Assembly: GCF_010994095.1 (NCBI RefSeq)
Contig: NZ_WJYO01000004.1
Span: 430,458-494,457 of the forward strand
Direction of reading: 5' to 3'
Origin: Mumia xiangluensis
GTDB taxonomy: Bacteria; Actinomycetota; Actinomycetes; Propionibacteriales; Nocardioidaceae
DNA: 64,000 bases
This document shows positions 16,487-26,400 of this stretch, piece after piece. A program made the translations under genes and the position numbers. The notes beneath the pieces are model-generated. The model ran no database searches and had not been told where the DNA came from. It saw only the letters and a list, made by a program, of their open reading frames with translations. Within the stretch, counting starts at the first letter, position 1. The number at the start of each line of letters is the position of its first letter.

Positions 16487-17231
16487 ATACCTGCTCGAGC
16501 TCAACGACATCGAGGCCGGCTACGGGCGCGCAGCGCTCGTGCTGCGGGGCCTCACCGTGAAGGTGCCCGCCGGCTCGGTGGTGTGCCTCGTCGGCCCGAA
16601 CGGCGCCGGCAAGTCGACGGTCCTGAAGGTGGCGAGCGGCCTGCTCACACCGCGGTCGGGGTCGATCGTCGTCGACGGCGTGGACGTCACGGGCCAGGGC
16701 CCGCAGGCGATGCTCGCCTCCGGTCTCGCCCACGTGCTCCAGGGGCACAGCGTCTTCCGTGAGATGACGGTCGAGGAGAACGTTATGCTCGGCGCCTTCA
16801 CCGTGCGGGACAAGGCGAAGGTCGCGGAGCGCGTGGCGTTCGTCCAGTCGCTCTTCCCGATCGTGGGGGAGCGGTGGAAGCAGCTCGCCGGCCTGCTGTC
16901 CGGCGGGCAGCAGAAGCAGGTCGAGTTCGCCCGCTCGCTGATGGTCAGCCCCAAGGTGGTGCTGCTCGACGAGCCGTCGATGGGCCTCGACCCGAAGACG
17001 ACCGCCACCGTGTTCGACCAGGTCGTCCGCATGCGCGACGCGGGGATCGCCGTGCTGCTGGTCGAGCAGAACGCCCGTCGCGCCCTCGAGACCGCCGACG
17101 TCGGCTGTGTGCTCGACCTCGGACGCGTCCACATCTCGGGTCCTGCACCCGAGCTCCTCGCCGACCCGCAGCTCGGTGCGCTCTACCTCGGTGGGCGCCC
17201 GAGCGAGCCCGCATCTACGAAGAACAGGTGA
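16479..17231 (+). CDS. Liv-type ABC transporter ATP-binding protein (LivF-like)
   Basis: 250 residues. Walker A VGPNGAGKSTVLK, signature LLSGGQQKQVEFARSLM, Walker B VVLLDEPSMGLDPK and H-loop VLLVEQNARRALETAD. The short length and QGHSVFREMTVEENVMLGAF match LivF. Start is a GTG inside the end of the LivG-like gene. The cell would use this and LivG as a heterodimeric motor for one permease pair. The next gene starts 6 bp after the stop, so transporter and enzymes are one operon. Confidence 0.92.
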   Translation: MSEYLLELNDIEAGYGRAALVLRGLTVKVPAGSVVCLVGPNGAGKSTVLKVASGLLTPRSGSIVVDGVDVTGQGPQAMLASGLAHVLQGHSVFREMTVEENVMLGAFTVRDKAKVAERVAFVQSLFPIVGERWKQLAGLLSGGQQKQVEFARSLMVSPKVVLLDEPSMGLDPKTTATVFDQVVRMRDAGIAVLLVEQNARRALETADVGCVLDLGRVHISGPAPELLADPQLGALYLGGRPSEPASTKNR

Positions 17232-17236
17232 AGTCC

Positions 17237-18385
17237 ATGGCACAGCAGAGCGTCCGGATCGTCATGAACGGCGTCACCGGTCGGATGGGGTACCGCCAGC
17301 ACCTGCTCCGCTCGATCCTCGCGATCCGCGACGACGGCGGCGTGCAGCTGCCGGACGGCAGCCGTCTGCAGGTCGAGCCGGTGATCGTCGGCCGCAACGC
17401 CGACAAGCTCGCCGAGCTCGCGGCCAAGCACGACATCGCCGAGTGGACGGTCGACGTCGACGAGGCTCTCGCCGACGAGTCCGCGCCGATCTACTTCGAC
17501 GCGCTCGTCACCTCGGAGCGCAAGAAGTCGCTCCTCAAGGCGATCGCGGCCGGCAAGGCGATCTACACGGAGAAGCCGATCGCCGAGACCGTCGGCGAGG
17601 GCGTCGAGATCGCGCGCGCCGCTGACGCAGCCGGTGTGATGAACGGCGTCGTCCACGACAAGCTGTACCTGCCCGGCCTGCTCAAGCTGCGCCGCCTGGT
17701 CGATGCCGGCTACTTCGGCCGCATCCTGTCGGTGCGGGGCGAGTTCGGTTACTGGGTGTTCGAGGGCGACTACCTCCCCGCCCAGCGGCCGTCGTGGAAC
17801 TACCGCGCCCAGGACGGCGGCGGCATGGTCCTCGACATGTACTGCCACTGGAACTACGTGCTCGAGAACATCCTCGGCAAGGTCGAGACGGTCACGACCA
17901 AGGCGGTCACGCACATCGGCACCCGCTGGGACGAGAAGGGCGAGGAGTACGAGGCGACCGCCGACGACGCAGCGTACGGGATCTTCGAGCTCGAGGGCGG
18001 CATCGTCGCCCAGATCAACTCGTCGTGGGCCGTGCGGGTCAACCGGGACGAGCTCGTCGAGTTCCAGGTCGACGGCACGGACGGCTCCGCGGTGGCTGGC
18101 CTCTTCGGCTGCAAGGTGCAGTCGCGGGTCCGCACGCCGAAGCCGGTGTGGAACCCCGACCTGCCGACCGACCAGGTCTTCCGCGACCAGTGGTCCGAGG
18201 TGCCGGACAACCAGGAGTTCGCGAACGGCTTCCGGGCTCAGTGGGAGGAGTTCCTCCTCGACTGGCACGCCGGACGCCCGCACCGCCACGACCTCTGGTC
18301 GGGCGTGCGCGGGCTGCAGCTGGTCGACGCCGCTCTGGAGTCGTCGCGGGAGGGCCGGACGGTGAGCATCGAGGGGATCGCGTGA
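17237..18385 (+). CDS. Gfo/Idh/MocA-family oxidoreductase
   Basis: 382 residues. An N-terminal Rossmann segment (VRIVMNGVTGRMGYRQHLLRSIL), the conserved EKPIAE motif (YTEKPIAETVGEGVEIARAA) and the C-terminal substrate half (GVVHDKLYLPGLLKLRRLVDAGYFGRILSVRGEFGYWVF) identify a Gfo/Idh dehydrogenase. These use NAD(P) to oxidise a ring or chain hydroxyl of sugars, inositols and sugar acids. AGGTGAAG precedes ATG 17237. It is followed with 4-base overlap by the DUF993 gene. Similar Gfo/Idh-DUF993-isomerase trios occur in actinobacteria, but the substrate has not, to my knowledge, been shown. Confidence 0.9.
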   Translation: MAQQSVRIVMNGVTGRMGYRQHLLRSILAIRDDGGVQLPDGSRLQVEPVIVGRNADKLAELAAKHDIAEWTVDVDEALADESAPIYFDALVTSERKKSLLKAIAAGKAIYTEKPIAETVGEGVEIARAADAAGVMNGVVHDKLYLPGLLKLRRLVDAGYFGRILSVRGEFGYWVFEGDYLPAQRPSWNYRAQDGGGMVLDMYCHWNYVLENILGKVETVTTKAVTHIGTRWDEKGEEYEATADDAAYGIFELEGGIVAQINSSWAVRVNRDELVEFQVDGTDGSAVAGLFGCKVQSRVRTPKPVWNPDLPTDQVFRDQWSEVPDNQEFANGFRAQWEEFLLDWHAGRPHRHDLWSGVRGLQLVDAALESSREGRTVSIEGIA

Positions 18386-19551
18386 CGACCACGCGCGGCA
18401 CGATCGCGGTCCCGCGGGCCGACGGGACGTGGCAGGGCGTCGACCTGCGGGAGCCTCGCGACTGGGTCGACCACCCCGCGCCGTACCGCAGCCGTACGGT
18501 GTTCGCAGCCGCGCACGTCGTCGCCGACCCTTATCGAGAGAACGTCCCCGGCGCACCGGCGGCGATCGACTGGGAGTCGACGCTCGCGTTCCGCCGGCAC
18601 CTGTTCCGGTACGGCATGGGCGTCGCCGAGGCGATGGACACCGCTCAGCGCAACATGGGCCTCGACTGGCCCGCGGTCGTCGAGCTCGTGACCCGCAGCG
18701 CGGAGCAGGCGCGCGAGGCCGGTGCGCGGATCGCCTCGGGCGCCGGAACCGACCATCGTGCCGAGCTCCGTACGCTCGCGGAGGTCACCGACGCGTACCT
18801 CGAGCAGGTCGCCGCGATCGAGGGCGCCGGGTCCCAGGTGATCGTGATGGCCTCGCGGCACCTCGCGGCGCTGGCGTCGTCGGCCGACGACTACCTGGCG
18901 GTGTACGACGCGGTCCTCGGGCAGGTCAGCGAGCCCGTGATCCTGCACTGGCTCGGCGAGGCGTTCGACCCGCACCTGGCCGGCTACTGGGGCTCGGCCG
19001 ACGTCGACACGGCGACGGCCACGTTCCTCCAGCTGGTCGAGACCCACGCCGACCGCGTCGACGGCGTCAAGGTGTCGCTGCTGTCGGCCGAGCACGAGGT
19101 CGGGCTGCGCGCGGCGCTGCCGGAGGGCGTACGCCTCTACACCGGCGACGACTTCCACTACCCGGAGCTGATCCGCGGCGACGGCACGCACCACTCCGAC
19201 GCACTGCTCGGAGCGTTCGCCGCCGTCGCCCCTGCGGCGTCGGCCGCGCTGGCTGCGCTCGACGAGGGCGACGTGGCGACGTACGACGCCGAGATGGCGC
19301 CGACCCTGGCGCTGTCGCGGCACGTGTTCAGCGCTCCGACGTACTACTACAAGACCGGCATCGCGTTCCTCGCGTGGCTGTCGGGCCACCAGCCCGGCTT
19401 CACGATGGTGTCCGGTCTCCAGTCGGCACGCAGCGTCGTCCACCTGTCCGAGGTGTTCGCCCTCGCCAACGAGGCACGCCTGCTCCCGGACCCCGACCTC
19501 GCGGCGCACCGGCTCGGTCTGCTCCTCGAGACCGCCGGGGCGCGACCGTGA
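18382..19551 (+). CDS. DUF993 dihydrodipicolinate-synthase-like protein
   Basis: 389 residues. The segment RTVFAAAHVVADPYRENVPGAPAAIDWESTLAFRRHLFRYGMGVAEAMDTAQRNMGLDW is typical of DUF993. DUF993 proteins have a TIM-barrel fold related to the DapA/N-acetylneuraminate lyase aldolases. A probable Schiff-base lysine lies in DRVDGVKVSLLSAEHE (about residue 230). A retro-aldol cleavage of a keto-sugar or keto-acid made by the adjacent dehydrogenase is inferred. It starts at GTG within the stop of the dehydrogenase gene, and its own stop overlaps the isomerase start, so the three enzymes are made together. Confidence 0.85.
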   Translation: MTTTRGTIAVPRADGTWQGVDLREPRDWVDHPAPYRSRTVFAAAHVVADPYRENVPGAPAAIDWESTLAFRRHLFRYGMGVAEAMDTAQRNMGLDWPAVVELVTRSAEQAREAGARIASGAGTDHRAELRTLAEVTDAYLEQVAAIEGAGSQVIVMASRHLAALASSADDYLAVYDAVLGQVSEPVILHWLGEAFDPHLAGYWGSADVDTATATFLQLVETHADRVDGVKVSLLSAEHEVGLRAALPEGVRLYTGDDFHYPELIRGDGTHHSDALLGAFAAVAPAASAALAALDEGDVATYDAEMAPTLALSRHVFSAPTYYYKTGIAFLAWLSGHQPGFTMVSGLQSARSVVHLSEVFALANEARLLPDPDLAAHRLGLLLETAGARP

Positions 19552-20444
19552 CGGCCGTGCTGGACGTGCCGAGCGGTGACGCGGCGCGCGTCGAGACGCC
19601 GCCGGTCGGGGATCCGCGCCTGGCGCGGCTCTCGCTGAACCAGCGGACGACCGCGCAGTGGTCGCTGCGCGAGGCCCTCGACGGTGCCCGCGCCGCGGGG
19701 CTGTCGTCGATCGGCCTCTGGCGCGAGCCGGTGGCCGAGGTCGGTCTGGAGACCGCGGCCCAGTGGGTTGCGGACAGCGGTCTGCGGGTGTCCTCGCTGT
19801 GCCGCGGAGGGTTCTTCACGGCCGAGGAGCCCGACGCCCGTGAGGCCGCCGACGCCGACAACCGCGCAGCGATCGACGAGTGCGTGGCGCTGGGGACCGA
19901 CGTGCTCGTCCTCGTCCCCGGTGGGCTCCCCGGCGGCAGCAAGGATCTCGCCGGTGCCCGCGAACGCGCGGCAGAGGCGATCGGCCGGCTCGCGCCGTAC
20001 GCAGGCGAGCGCGGCGTACGGCTCGGCATCGAGCCGATGCACCCGATCTTCGCCGCCGACCGGGGCGTCGTCTCGTCCCTGCGGCAGGCGCTCGACATCG
20101 CCGAGCAGCACCCCGCCTCACAGGTCGGCGTCGTCGTCGACACCTACCACTTGTGGTGGGAGCCGGACGTCGAGCAGCAGATCGCGCGCGCCGGCGAGCG
20201 GATCGTCGCCTACCAGGTGTGCGACTGGATCACGCCCGTCCCCGCGGACAACCTGCTGGGCCGCGGCATGATGGGCGACGGTCACGTCGACTTCCCGGCG
20301 TTCACGCGGGCGGTCGCGGCGACCGGGTACGCCGGTGACGTCGAGGTCGAGATCTTCAACGCCGACGTGTGGGCGGCGGCAGGGGAGGACGTCGTCGCGA
20401 CGATGGCACGACGCTACGCCGAGCTCGTCGAGCCCTACCTGTGA
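19548..20444 (+). CDS. Sugar phosphate isomerase/epimerase-family TIM-barrel protein
   Basis: 298 residues of the xylose-isomerase-like TIM-barrel family. Metal-site residues can be placed: Glu in VRLGIEPMHPIF, Asp and His in VGVVVDTYHLWWEPD, the Asp/His in MMGDGHVDFPAFT and Glu in GDVEVEIFN. The family includes isomerases, epimerases, dehydratases and 3-keto-sugar-processing enzymes, so substrate cannot be read from sequence. GTG start overlaps the previous stop (GTGA) and its stop overlaps the glycerate kinase start. Confidence 0.88.
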   Translation: MTAVLDVPSGDAARVETPPVGDPRLARLSLNQRTTAQWSLREALDGARAAGLSSIGLWREPVAEVGLETAAQWVADSGLRVSSLCRGGFFTAEEPDAREAADADNRAAIDECVALGTDVLVLVPGGLPGGSKDLAGARERAAEAIGRLAPYAGERGVRLGIEPMHPIFAADRGVVSSLRQALDIAEQHPASQVGVVVDTYHLWWEPDVEQQIARAGERIVAYQVCDWITPVPADNLLGRGMMGDGHVDFPAFTRAVAATGYAGDVEVEIFNADVWAAAGEDVVATMARRYAELVEPYL

Positions 20445-21544
20445 CACGGTTCCTCGTCGCGCCCGACAAGTTCAAGGGGTCGTTGGACGCGACCGAGGTC
20501 GCCGCGGCGATCGGACGCGGTCTGTGCGCCGCGGGTGCCGACGTCGTCGAGCTGCCGATCGCCGACGGCGGTGACGGCACGGTTGCGGCGGCGCTCGCCG
20601 CGGGTTGGACCCCCGTGCCCGTCACGGTCTCCGGGCCCACCGGCGAGCCGGTGCGGACCACGGTCGCGCGTCACGGGGACGACGCTGTGGTCGAGATGGC
20701 CGACGCGTGCGGACTCGTACGCCTGCCCGGCGCGCCTGCGCCGATGACCGCCACGTCACGCGGGCTCGGCGAGGCGATCGCCGCCGCGGTCGCCGACGGC
20801 GCGACCCGTGTCGTCGTCGGCATCGGCGGCAGCGCCTCGACCGACGGAGGTGCTGGGATGCTCACCGCGCTCGGTGCCCGTGTCCTCGACGGCGACGGCG
20901 TGCCGCTGGCCGACGGCGGTGCGGGCCTCGCCGAGGTCGCGTCGCTCGATCTGAGCGGCATCGATCTCGGCGGGACGGCACTCGTGGTGGCCTGCGACGT
21001 GGACAACCCGTTGACGGGCGAGCACGGCGCGGCTGTCGTGTACGCACCGCAGAAGGGGGCCGACCCCGCTCAGGTGGCGACGCTCGATGCCGCCCTCTCG
21101 TGCTGGGCCGACGTCGTCGCCGACGCGACCGGGCGCGACCTGCGCGACGTGCCCGGCGCCGGGGCCGCGGGCGGGGTGGGGTTCGCGGCGCTCGCCGTGC
21201 TGGGCGCCGAGACCCGTTCGGGTGCCGAGCTGGTCCTCGATCTCGTCGGGCTCGACCGGGCGCTCGACGACGTCGACGTCGCCATCACCGGTGAGGGGTC
21301 GTTCGATGCCCAGACCCTGCGAGGCAAGGGCCCTGCGGTCGTGGCCGCCCGAGCTGCCGCCCGCGGCATCCCCGTGGTCGTGGTCTGCGGCAGGACGACG
21401 CTCTCCGACGACGAGGCACGCACCGCCGGCGTCGACCACGTGTTCGCCCTCCAGCACGTCGAGCCCGATCTGGACCGGTGCGTGACCGATGCGTCCGCAC
21501 TTCTCGAACGCATTGCTGCTGCCGTGACGTCGAGCGTGCTCTAG
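20441..21544 (+). CDS. Glycerate kinase (GlxK/GarK type)
   Basis: 367 residues. The family opening VTRFLVAPDKFKGSLDATEVAAAIGRGL and the motifs IADGGDGTVAAAL, VVVGIGGSASTDGGAGML, VACDVDNPLTGEHGAAVVYAPQKGA and VAITGEGSFDAQTLRGK are diagnostic. It phosphorylates D-glycerate to phosphoglycerate for entry into glycolysis. As the last gene of the LacI-controlled operon, it suggests that the transported compound is broken down to glycerate or to an aldehyde/keto-acid convertible to it. Start GTG overlaps the isomerase stop. Length is normal. Confidence 0.92.
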   Translation: MTRFLVAPDKFKGSLDATEVAAAIGRGLCAAGADVVELPIADGGDGTVAAALAAGWTPVPVTVSGPTGEPVRTTVARHGDDAVVEMADACGLVRLPGAPAPMTATSRGLGEAIAAAVADGATRVVVGIGGSASTDGGAGMLTALGARVLDGDGVPLADGGAGLAEVASLDLSGIDLGGTALVVACDVDNPLTGEHGAAVVYAPQKGADPAQVATLDAALSCWADVVADATGRDLRDVPGAGAAGGVGFAALAVLGAETRSGAELVLDLVGLDRALDDVDVAITGEGSFDAQTLRGKGPAVVAARAAARGIPVVVVCGRTTLSDDEARTAGVDHVFALQHVEPDLDRCVTDASALLERIAAAVTSSVL

Positions 21545-21553
21545 ATTCGAGCC

Positions 21554-22366
21554 GTGGACAGCGGACCGGACGACGGCGGCAGTGAGGCTGCAAGCGTTCC
21601 CGGTGCGGGTGAGCCTTCTCGTGCCGACGACGCGGGCGACGCCGCGCGTGCGTCCGCCACCGCGTTCGATGTCGTGGTCGGAGCCGCCGACCTCACGCTG
21701 ACGATCGGCGTACGCGCGGTCGTCACCGCGCGAGCCCTGCTCGGCCCCGCCGTCTCCCAGATCGCCCACCACCTCGCGTACCCGCCCCTCGTGCCGACCT
21801 CGCGCGCGCCCGGCACGCTGGTCGCGCGCCTCGGGGCCCGCGGGGCGCGGAGGCGTCGCGAGTCCGAGGACCTCGCCGTGCGCAGCGCACGCCAGGCGGT
21901 GCCGCTGATCGCCGACGCGGTGCTGGACCAGATCGACCTGACAGCCCTCGTGCTGTCGCGCGTCGACCTCCTCTCCGTCGTCTCCGTCGTCCTGGACCAG
22001 CTCGACCTCACCGAGCTCGTCACCAAGCAGGTCGCGCTGGGCGACGTCGTCCAGGCCGCCCTCGACGACCTCGACCTCACCGCGACCGTCCTCGACCGCG
22101 TCGACCTCCAGCGGATCGTCACGCACGTCCTGGATGGACTCGACCTCACCGCCCTCGTCCGTGAGCGCGTCGACCTCGACTCGCTCGCGAACCAGGTCAT
22201 CGACGACGTCGACCTGCCCGAGATCATCCGCGACTCCTCCAGCGGCGTGGCCGCCGACCTCGTGGTCGAGGCACGCTCAGGAGCCGCGTCCGCCGACGAG
22301 GTCGTCGCACGCGCGGTCGACCGGGTGCTCGTGTGGCGCCGCAACCGCGAGAGGGGCGACAGGTGA
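21554..22366 (+). CDS. Hypothetical protein with amphipathic DLT/RVDL repeats
   Basis: 270 residues, not assigned to a named family. Residues about 1-40 are acidic and disordered, followed by a possible amphipathic helical segment (FDVVVGAADLTLTIGVRAVVTARALLG). Between about 115 and 225 a helical repeat recurs with the pattern VLDxxDLTxLVxxRVDLxxVV, at least five times. The regular hydrophobic spacing suggests a coiled or membrane-surface helical array. It starts 10 bp after glycerate kinase, so the LacI operon may read through, and it overlaps the RDD gene by 4 bases. Pairing with an RDD membrane protein suggests a membrane-associated pair. Confidence 0.65.
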   Translation: MDSGPDDGGSEAASVPGAGEPSRADDAGDAARASATAFDVVVGAADLTLTIGVRAVVTARALLGPAVSQIAHHLAYPPLVPTSRAPGTLVARLGARGARRRRESEDLAVRSARQAVPLIADAVLDQIDLTALVLSRVDLLSVVSVVLDQLDLTELVTKQVALGDVVQAALDDLDLTATVLDRVDLQRIVTHVLDGLDLTALVRERVDLDSLANQVIDDVDLPEIIRDSSSGVAADLVVEARSGAASADEVVARAVDRVLVWRRNRERGDR

Positions 22367-22836
22367 GCGTCGCGCACAGCCATCCGGTCGGCCCCGGCGC
22401 GGGCCTGCAGGGCAAGCCCGCAGGTGTGGTCACGCGCACGATCGCCGGCGGGATCGACTACGCGCTCGCGGTCGTGGCGGTCGGGAGCACGTACGCGGGT
22501 CTCGCGGCGCTGAGCTTCCTCTACAACCCGGTGAGCTGGCACTGGCCGCGCTGGCCGTTCATCGTCCTGCTGGTGCTCGGTGGGGTCTACCTCGGCGGAT
22601 ACCTGACCGCGTGCTGGGCGACGAGCGGCAAGACGCTCGGCGGTCAGGTGATGGGCACGCGGGTGCTCGGACGGCATGGAGGACGCGTACGCCTGTGGCG
22701 GGCGGCGCTGCGTGCGCTCGTGGTCGTCGTCTTCCCGATCGGCCTGTTCTGGTCCGCCGTCAACCGCCACTCACGGTCGGTCCAGGACATCGTGACGGGC
22801 ACCGAGGTCGTGTACTCCTGGCGCACCGCCGTCTGA
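22363..22836 (+). CDS. RDD-family membrane protein
   Basis: 157 residues with three hydrophobic segments. The RDD signature region is TRTIAGGIDYALAVVAVG near the N-terminus, then SGKTLGGQVMGTRVLGRHGGRVRLWRAALRALVVVVFPIG and SRSVQDIVTGTEVVY at the end, all standard for the family. RDD proteins are small membrane proteins, some proposed as ion or compatible-solute transporters. Start GTG 22363 overlaps the stop of the repeat protein, so both are coupled. The ARG/ASP positions of the RDD name are conserved as expected (ID in the first helix, TR after the second). Confidence 0.85.
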   Translation: MSVAHSHPVGPGAGLQGKPAGVVTRTIAGGIDYALAVVAVGSTYAGLAALSFLYNPVSWHWPRWPFIVLLVLGGVYLGGYLTACWATSGKTLGGQVMGTRVLGRHGGRVRLWRAALRALVVVVFPIGLFWSAVNRHSRSVQDIVTGTEVVYSWRTAV

Positions 22837-22849
22837 CCGGCCAGGCCCA

Positions 22850-23347
22850 CTACTCGCCTCTGGCGAACTTGGCCCGGCCCTCCTCCGACTCCACCCGGAG
22901 CGCCTCGATGACGGCCTTCGCGACCTCGGGCTCGATCTTGCGGCCGATCAGCGGGATCTTCACCTTCACCTCGCCGTCGACGACGAGCTCGGAGCCGCCC
23001 GCAGCCGGACGGATCGCCATCGTGCCGTCCATCGTCGCCGGCTGACCCTTGATCGTCAGGCGCACCGTGCCGGACCGTGACCCGTCGGCGGCCGGCGGTC
23101 CCCACGACTCCACCTGACGCACCTCGACGGTCTCGCCGGTGATCTTCTTGATGAAGTCGGGCATGTCGGCAGGCATCGTCCGGTCGATCTGGACCTGGAC
23201 CTCGTCGCCGCCGTCCTCGACGGTCACCTCGTAGGCGATCGCGTGGATCTTCTCGCACACCGCGGCGCGGAACTCGTCGTCGCGGATGATGTCGAAGACC
23301 TGGTCCGGGGTCGCGCCGGGGTAGTCGGCGATCTCGTGCAGCTTCAT
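22850..23347 (-). CDS. DUF2505 (SRPBCC-like) protein
   Basis: 165 residues. The MKLHEIADYPGATPDQVFDIIRDDEFRAAVCEK opening, GTVRLTIKGQPATMDGTMAIRPAAGGSELVVDGEVKVKIPLIGRKIEPEVAKAVIEALRVE and the length match DUF2505, a START/polyketide-cyclase-like barrel that probably binds a hydrophobic ligand. Upstream in-frame sequence lacks similarity, so the start at 23347 is preferred. It is convergent with the RDD gene (13 bp apart) and divergent from the glutamate dehydrogenase. Confidence 0.85.
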   Translation of the reverse strand: MKLHEIADYPGATPDQVFDIIRDDEFRAAVCEKIHAIAYEVTVEDGGDEVQVQIDRTMPADMPDFIKKITGETVEVRQVESWGPPAADGSRSGTVRLTIKGQPATMDGTMAIRPAAGGSELVVDGEVKVKIPLIGRKIEPEVAKAVIEALRVESEEGRAKFARGE

Positions 23348-23432
23348 CCGGACATCATGGCAGTCCGCAGCGCCGACGCGGCAAAGTAGTGTTCGAGAGG
23401 TCACAACGATGTGAACCCGAAGGAGTCCGATC

Positions 23433-26400
23433 TTGTCCGTCGAGGAAGGCGAGCTGCCAGCAGAAGTCACCGAAGTCCTGGTGACCTCGTACTACCAGCA
23501 CGTGCCATCTGACGAACGGGAGGAACGGCTGCCCGACGCACTGCGCGGCGCCGTCCTCAGCCATGCCGAGCTGGCGCGGGAGCGTCGACCGGGGGAGACG
23601 CTGCTGCGGGCCTGGGAGCCCGCCGAGGAGACCGACGGGTGGTCCGCCGGCGGGCACCTCGTGCTCCAGGTCGTCACCGACGACCGCGCGTTCCTGGTCG
23701 ACTCGACCGTCGCGTACCTCGCGACCGCCGGGTTCGGCGTCGACTGGCTCGTCCATCCGCAGCTCGACGTCGAGCGCGACGGGGACGGCCGGCTGGTGTC
23801 CGCCCAGCTCGCCGGCCTCGCGGGAGGCACGACGCCCGGAGCCGGCGGCGCCAGCACGGTCCGCGAGTCCTGGATGTACCTCGAGATCGACCGCAGCGAC
23901 CGCAACGACGCGGCCGAGGTGATCGTCGACGGGGTCCGCCGCGTCCTGCACGACGTGGGTCTGGTCAACGACGACTGGGGACCCATGCGGTCGCGTGCGC
24001 ACGAGATCGTCGCCGAGCTGCGCTCCGACCCGCCGGTCGGGATCGGTGCCGACGAGGCGGGTGAGGCAGCCCAGCTCCTGGCCTGGCTCGCTGACGACAA
24101 CTTCACGTTCGTGGGCTTCCGTGAGTACGACCTCGAGGGCGAGGTCGGCGACGAGCGGCTCCGTCCGGTGAAGGGCAGCGGGCTCGGCATCCTGCGCCAC
24201 GAGCGCCCCGAGTCGGCGACGCTCAACCGTCTTCCGAAGTCGTCCCGCGAGCGGGCGCGGGAGAAGACCGTGCTGGTGATCACCAAGGCCAACTCGCGCT
24301 CGACGGTGCACCGCAGCAGCTATCTCGACTACATCGGCATCAAGACGTTCGACGCCGCAGGCAACGTCGTCGGTGAGCGCCGGTTCCTCGGGCTGCTCGC
24401 CTCCTCGGCGTACACCGGCAGCATCACCCGCATCCCGATCCTCGACCGCAAGGTCGCGCAGCTCGTCTCGACCCTCGGCTACGACGCCGACAGCCACGCG
24501 GCCAAGGAGATCCTCGACCTGCTCGAGACGTACCCGCGCGACGAGCTGTTCCAGATCCCGGTCGCGGGGCTCTCGGAGATCGCCGAGGCACTGATCCACC
24601 TCCAGGAGCGGCGCCACGTCCAGCTGTTCGTACGCCGTGACCCGTACGAGCGCTTCCTGTCGTGCCTGGTCTACCTGCCGCGCGACCTCTACACGACGGC
24701 CGTGCGCCTCAAGGTCGAGTCGATGATCGCCGAGCGGGTCGGCAACGACCCGATGATCGACTACGGGGTGTGGGTGAGCGAGTCACCGCTGGCCCGCGTG
24801 CACCTCGTGGTGCGTCCGCGCCCCGGCGAGGAGCTCGGCACCGTCACACCTGCGGAGCTCCAGGGTGAGATCGCCACCGCCGTACGCTCCTGGTCCGACG
24901 CGCTCGGTGAAGCCGTCGACGCCCGCTTCGGCCCGGCCAGCACCACCGCGACCCTCGCCGGTTTCCGGGACGCGTTCCCGGCGGGCTACAAGGAGGACGT
25001 CGCGGCCGTCGACGCGGTCGACGACGTGCTCGCCGCGCGCTCGCTGCTTGCGGGCCCGGAGGCGAGGGTCCGCCTGACCGTCGAGCCCGATCCCGCGGCC
25101 GAGGACCCGCACGCCCTGCGGCTGCGGCTCTACACCCGCGAACCCGCGGCCCTCACCGACGTGCTGCCGGTCTTCGCCTCGCACGGGGTCGACGTCCTCG
25201 ACGAACGCCCGTACCGGCTCGAGACCGAGGAGCCCGTCTGGGTCTACTGGTTCCGCGCCCGCTCGCAGACCGTGACCGACGACGTGGGGCGCCGTCGGCT
25301 CACCGACGCGTTCGTCGCGTGCTGGGAGGACCGCGCCGAGGTCGACGGCTTCAACCGGCTCGTCCTCGCCGCGGGGCTCGAGTGGCGCCAGGTCGTCGTC
25401 CTCCGCGCGTACGCCCGCTACCTCCAGCAGGCCGGCACGCCGTTCAGCCTCGAGTCGTTGCAGCACGTGCTGATGTCCGAGACCGAGGTCGTCCGGCGCA
25501 TCGTCGACCTGTTCGAGACGCGGTTCGACCCGTCGATCGACGATGCAGACCGCGAAGGGCTCACCGAGGCCGTCGAGGCCGACCTGCGCAAGCGGTTGGA
25601 GGCGGTCGAGGGACTGGACACGGATCGTGTCCTGCGGTCGTACCGGACCCTCGTGCGAGCGACGGCGCGCACGAGCTACTACCAGCGGGGCGCCGACGGC
25701 GGGCCACGGTCGTACATCTCGTTCAAGCTGGCACCGCGCGAGATCCCGGACCTCCCCGAGCCGCGGCCCGAGCACGAGATCTTCTGCTACTCGCCGCGGG
25801 TCGAGGGCGTCCACCTGCGCTTCGGCAGCGTCGCGCGCGGTGGGCTGCGCTGGTCCGACCGGCGCGACGACTTCCGCACGGAGGTCCTCGGCCTCGTGAA
25901 GGCCCAGATGGTCAAGAACGCGGTCATCGTGCCGGTGGGCGCGAAGGGCGGCTTCTACTGCAAGCGGCTCCCGGACCCCGGCAACCGTGAGGCCTGGATG
26001 GCGGAGGGCGTCGCGTGCTACAAGACGTTCATCTCGTCCTTGCTCGACCTCACCGACAACCGGGTGGGCGACGAGGCGGTGGCACCGCCGGACGTCGTCC
26101 GCCACGACGGCGACGACACCTACCTCGTCGTGGCCGCCGACAAGGGCACGGCGACGTTCTCCGACATCGCCAACCAGATCGCCGGCGAGTACGGCTTCTG
26201 GCTCGGCGACGCGTTCGCCTCCGGTGGGTCGGCCGGCTACGACCACAAGGCCATGGGCATCACGGCGCGGGGCGCCTGGGTGTCGGTGCAGCGGCACTTC
26301 CGCGAGATGGGCGTCGACTGCCAGACCGAGGACTTCACCTGCGTCGGCATCGGCGACATGTCTGGCGACGTGTTCGGCAACGGCATGCTGCTGTCCGAGC

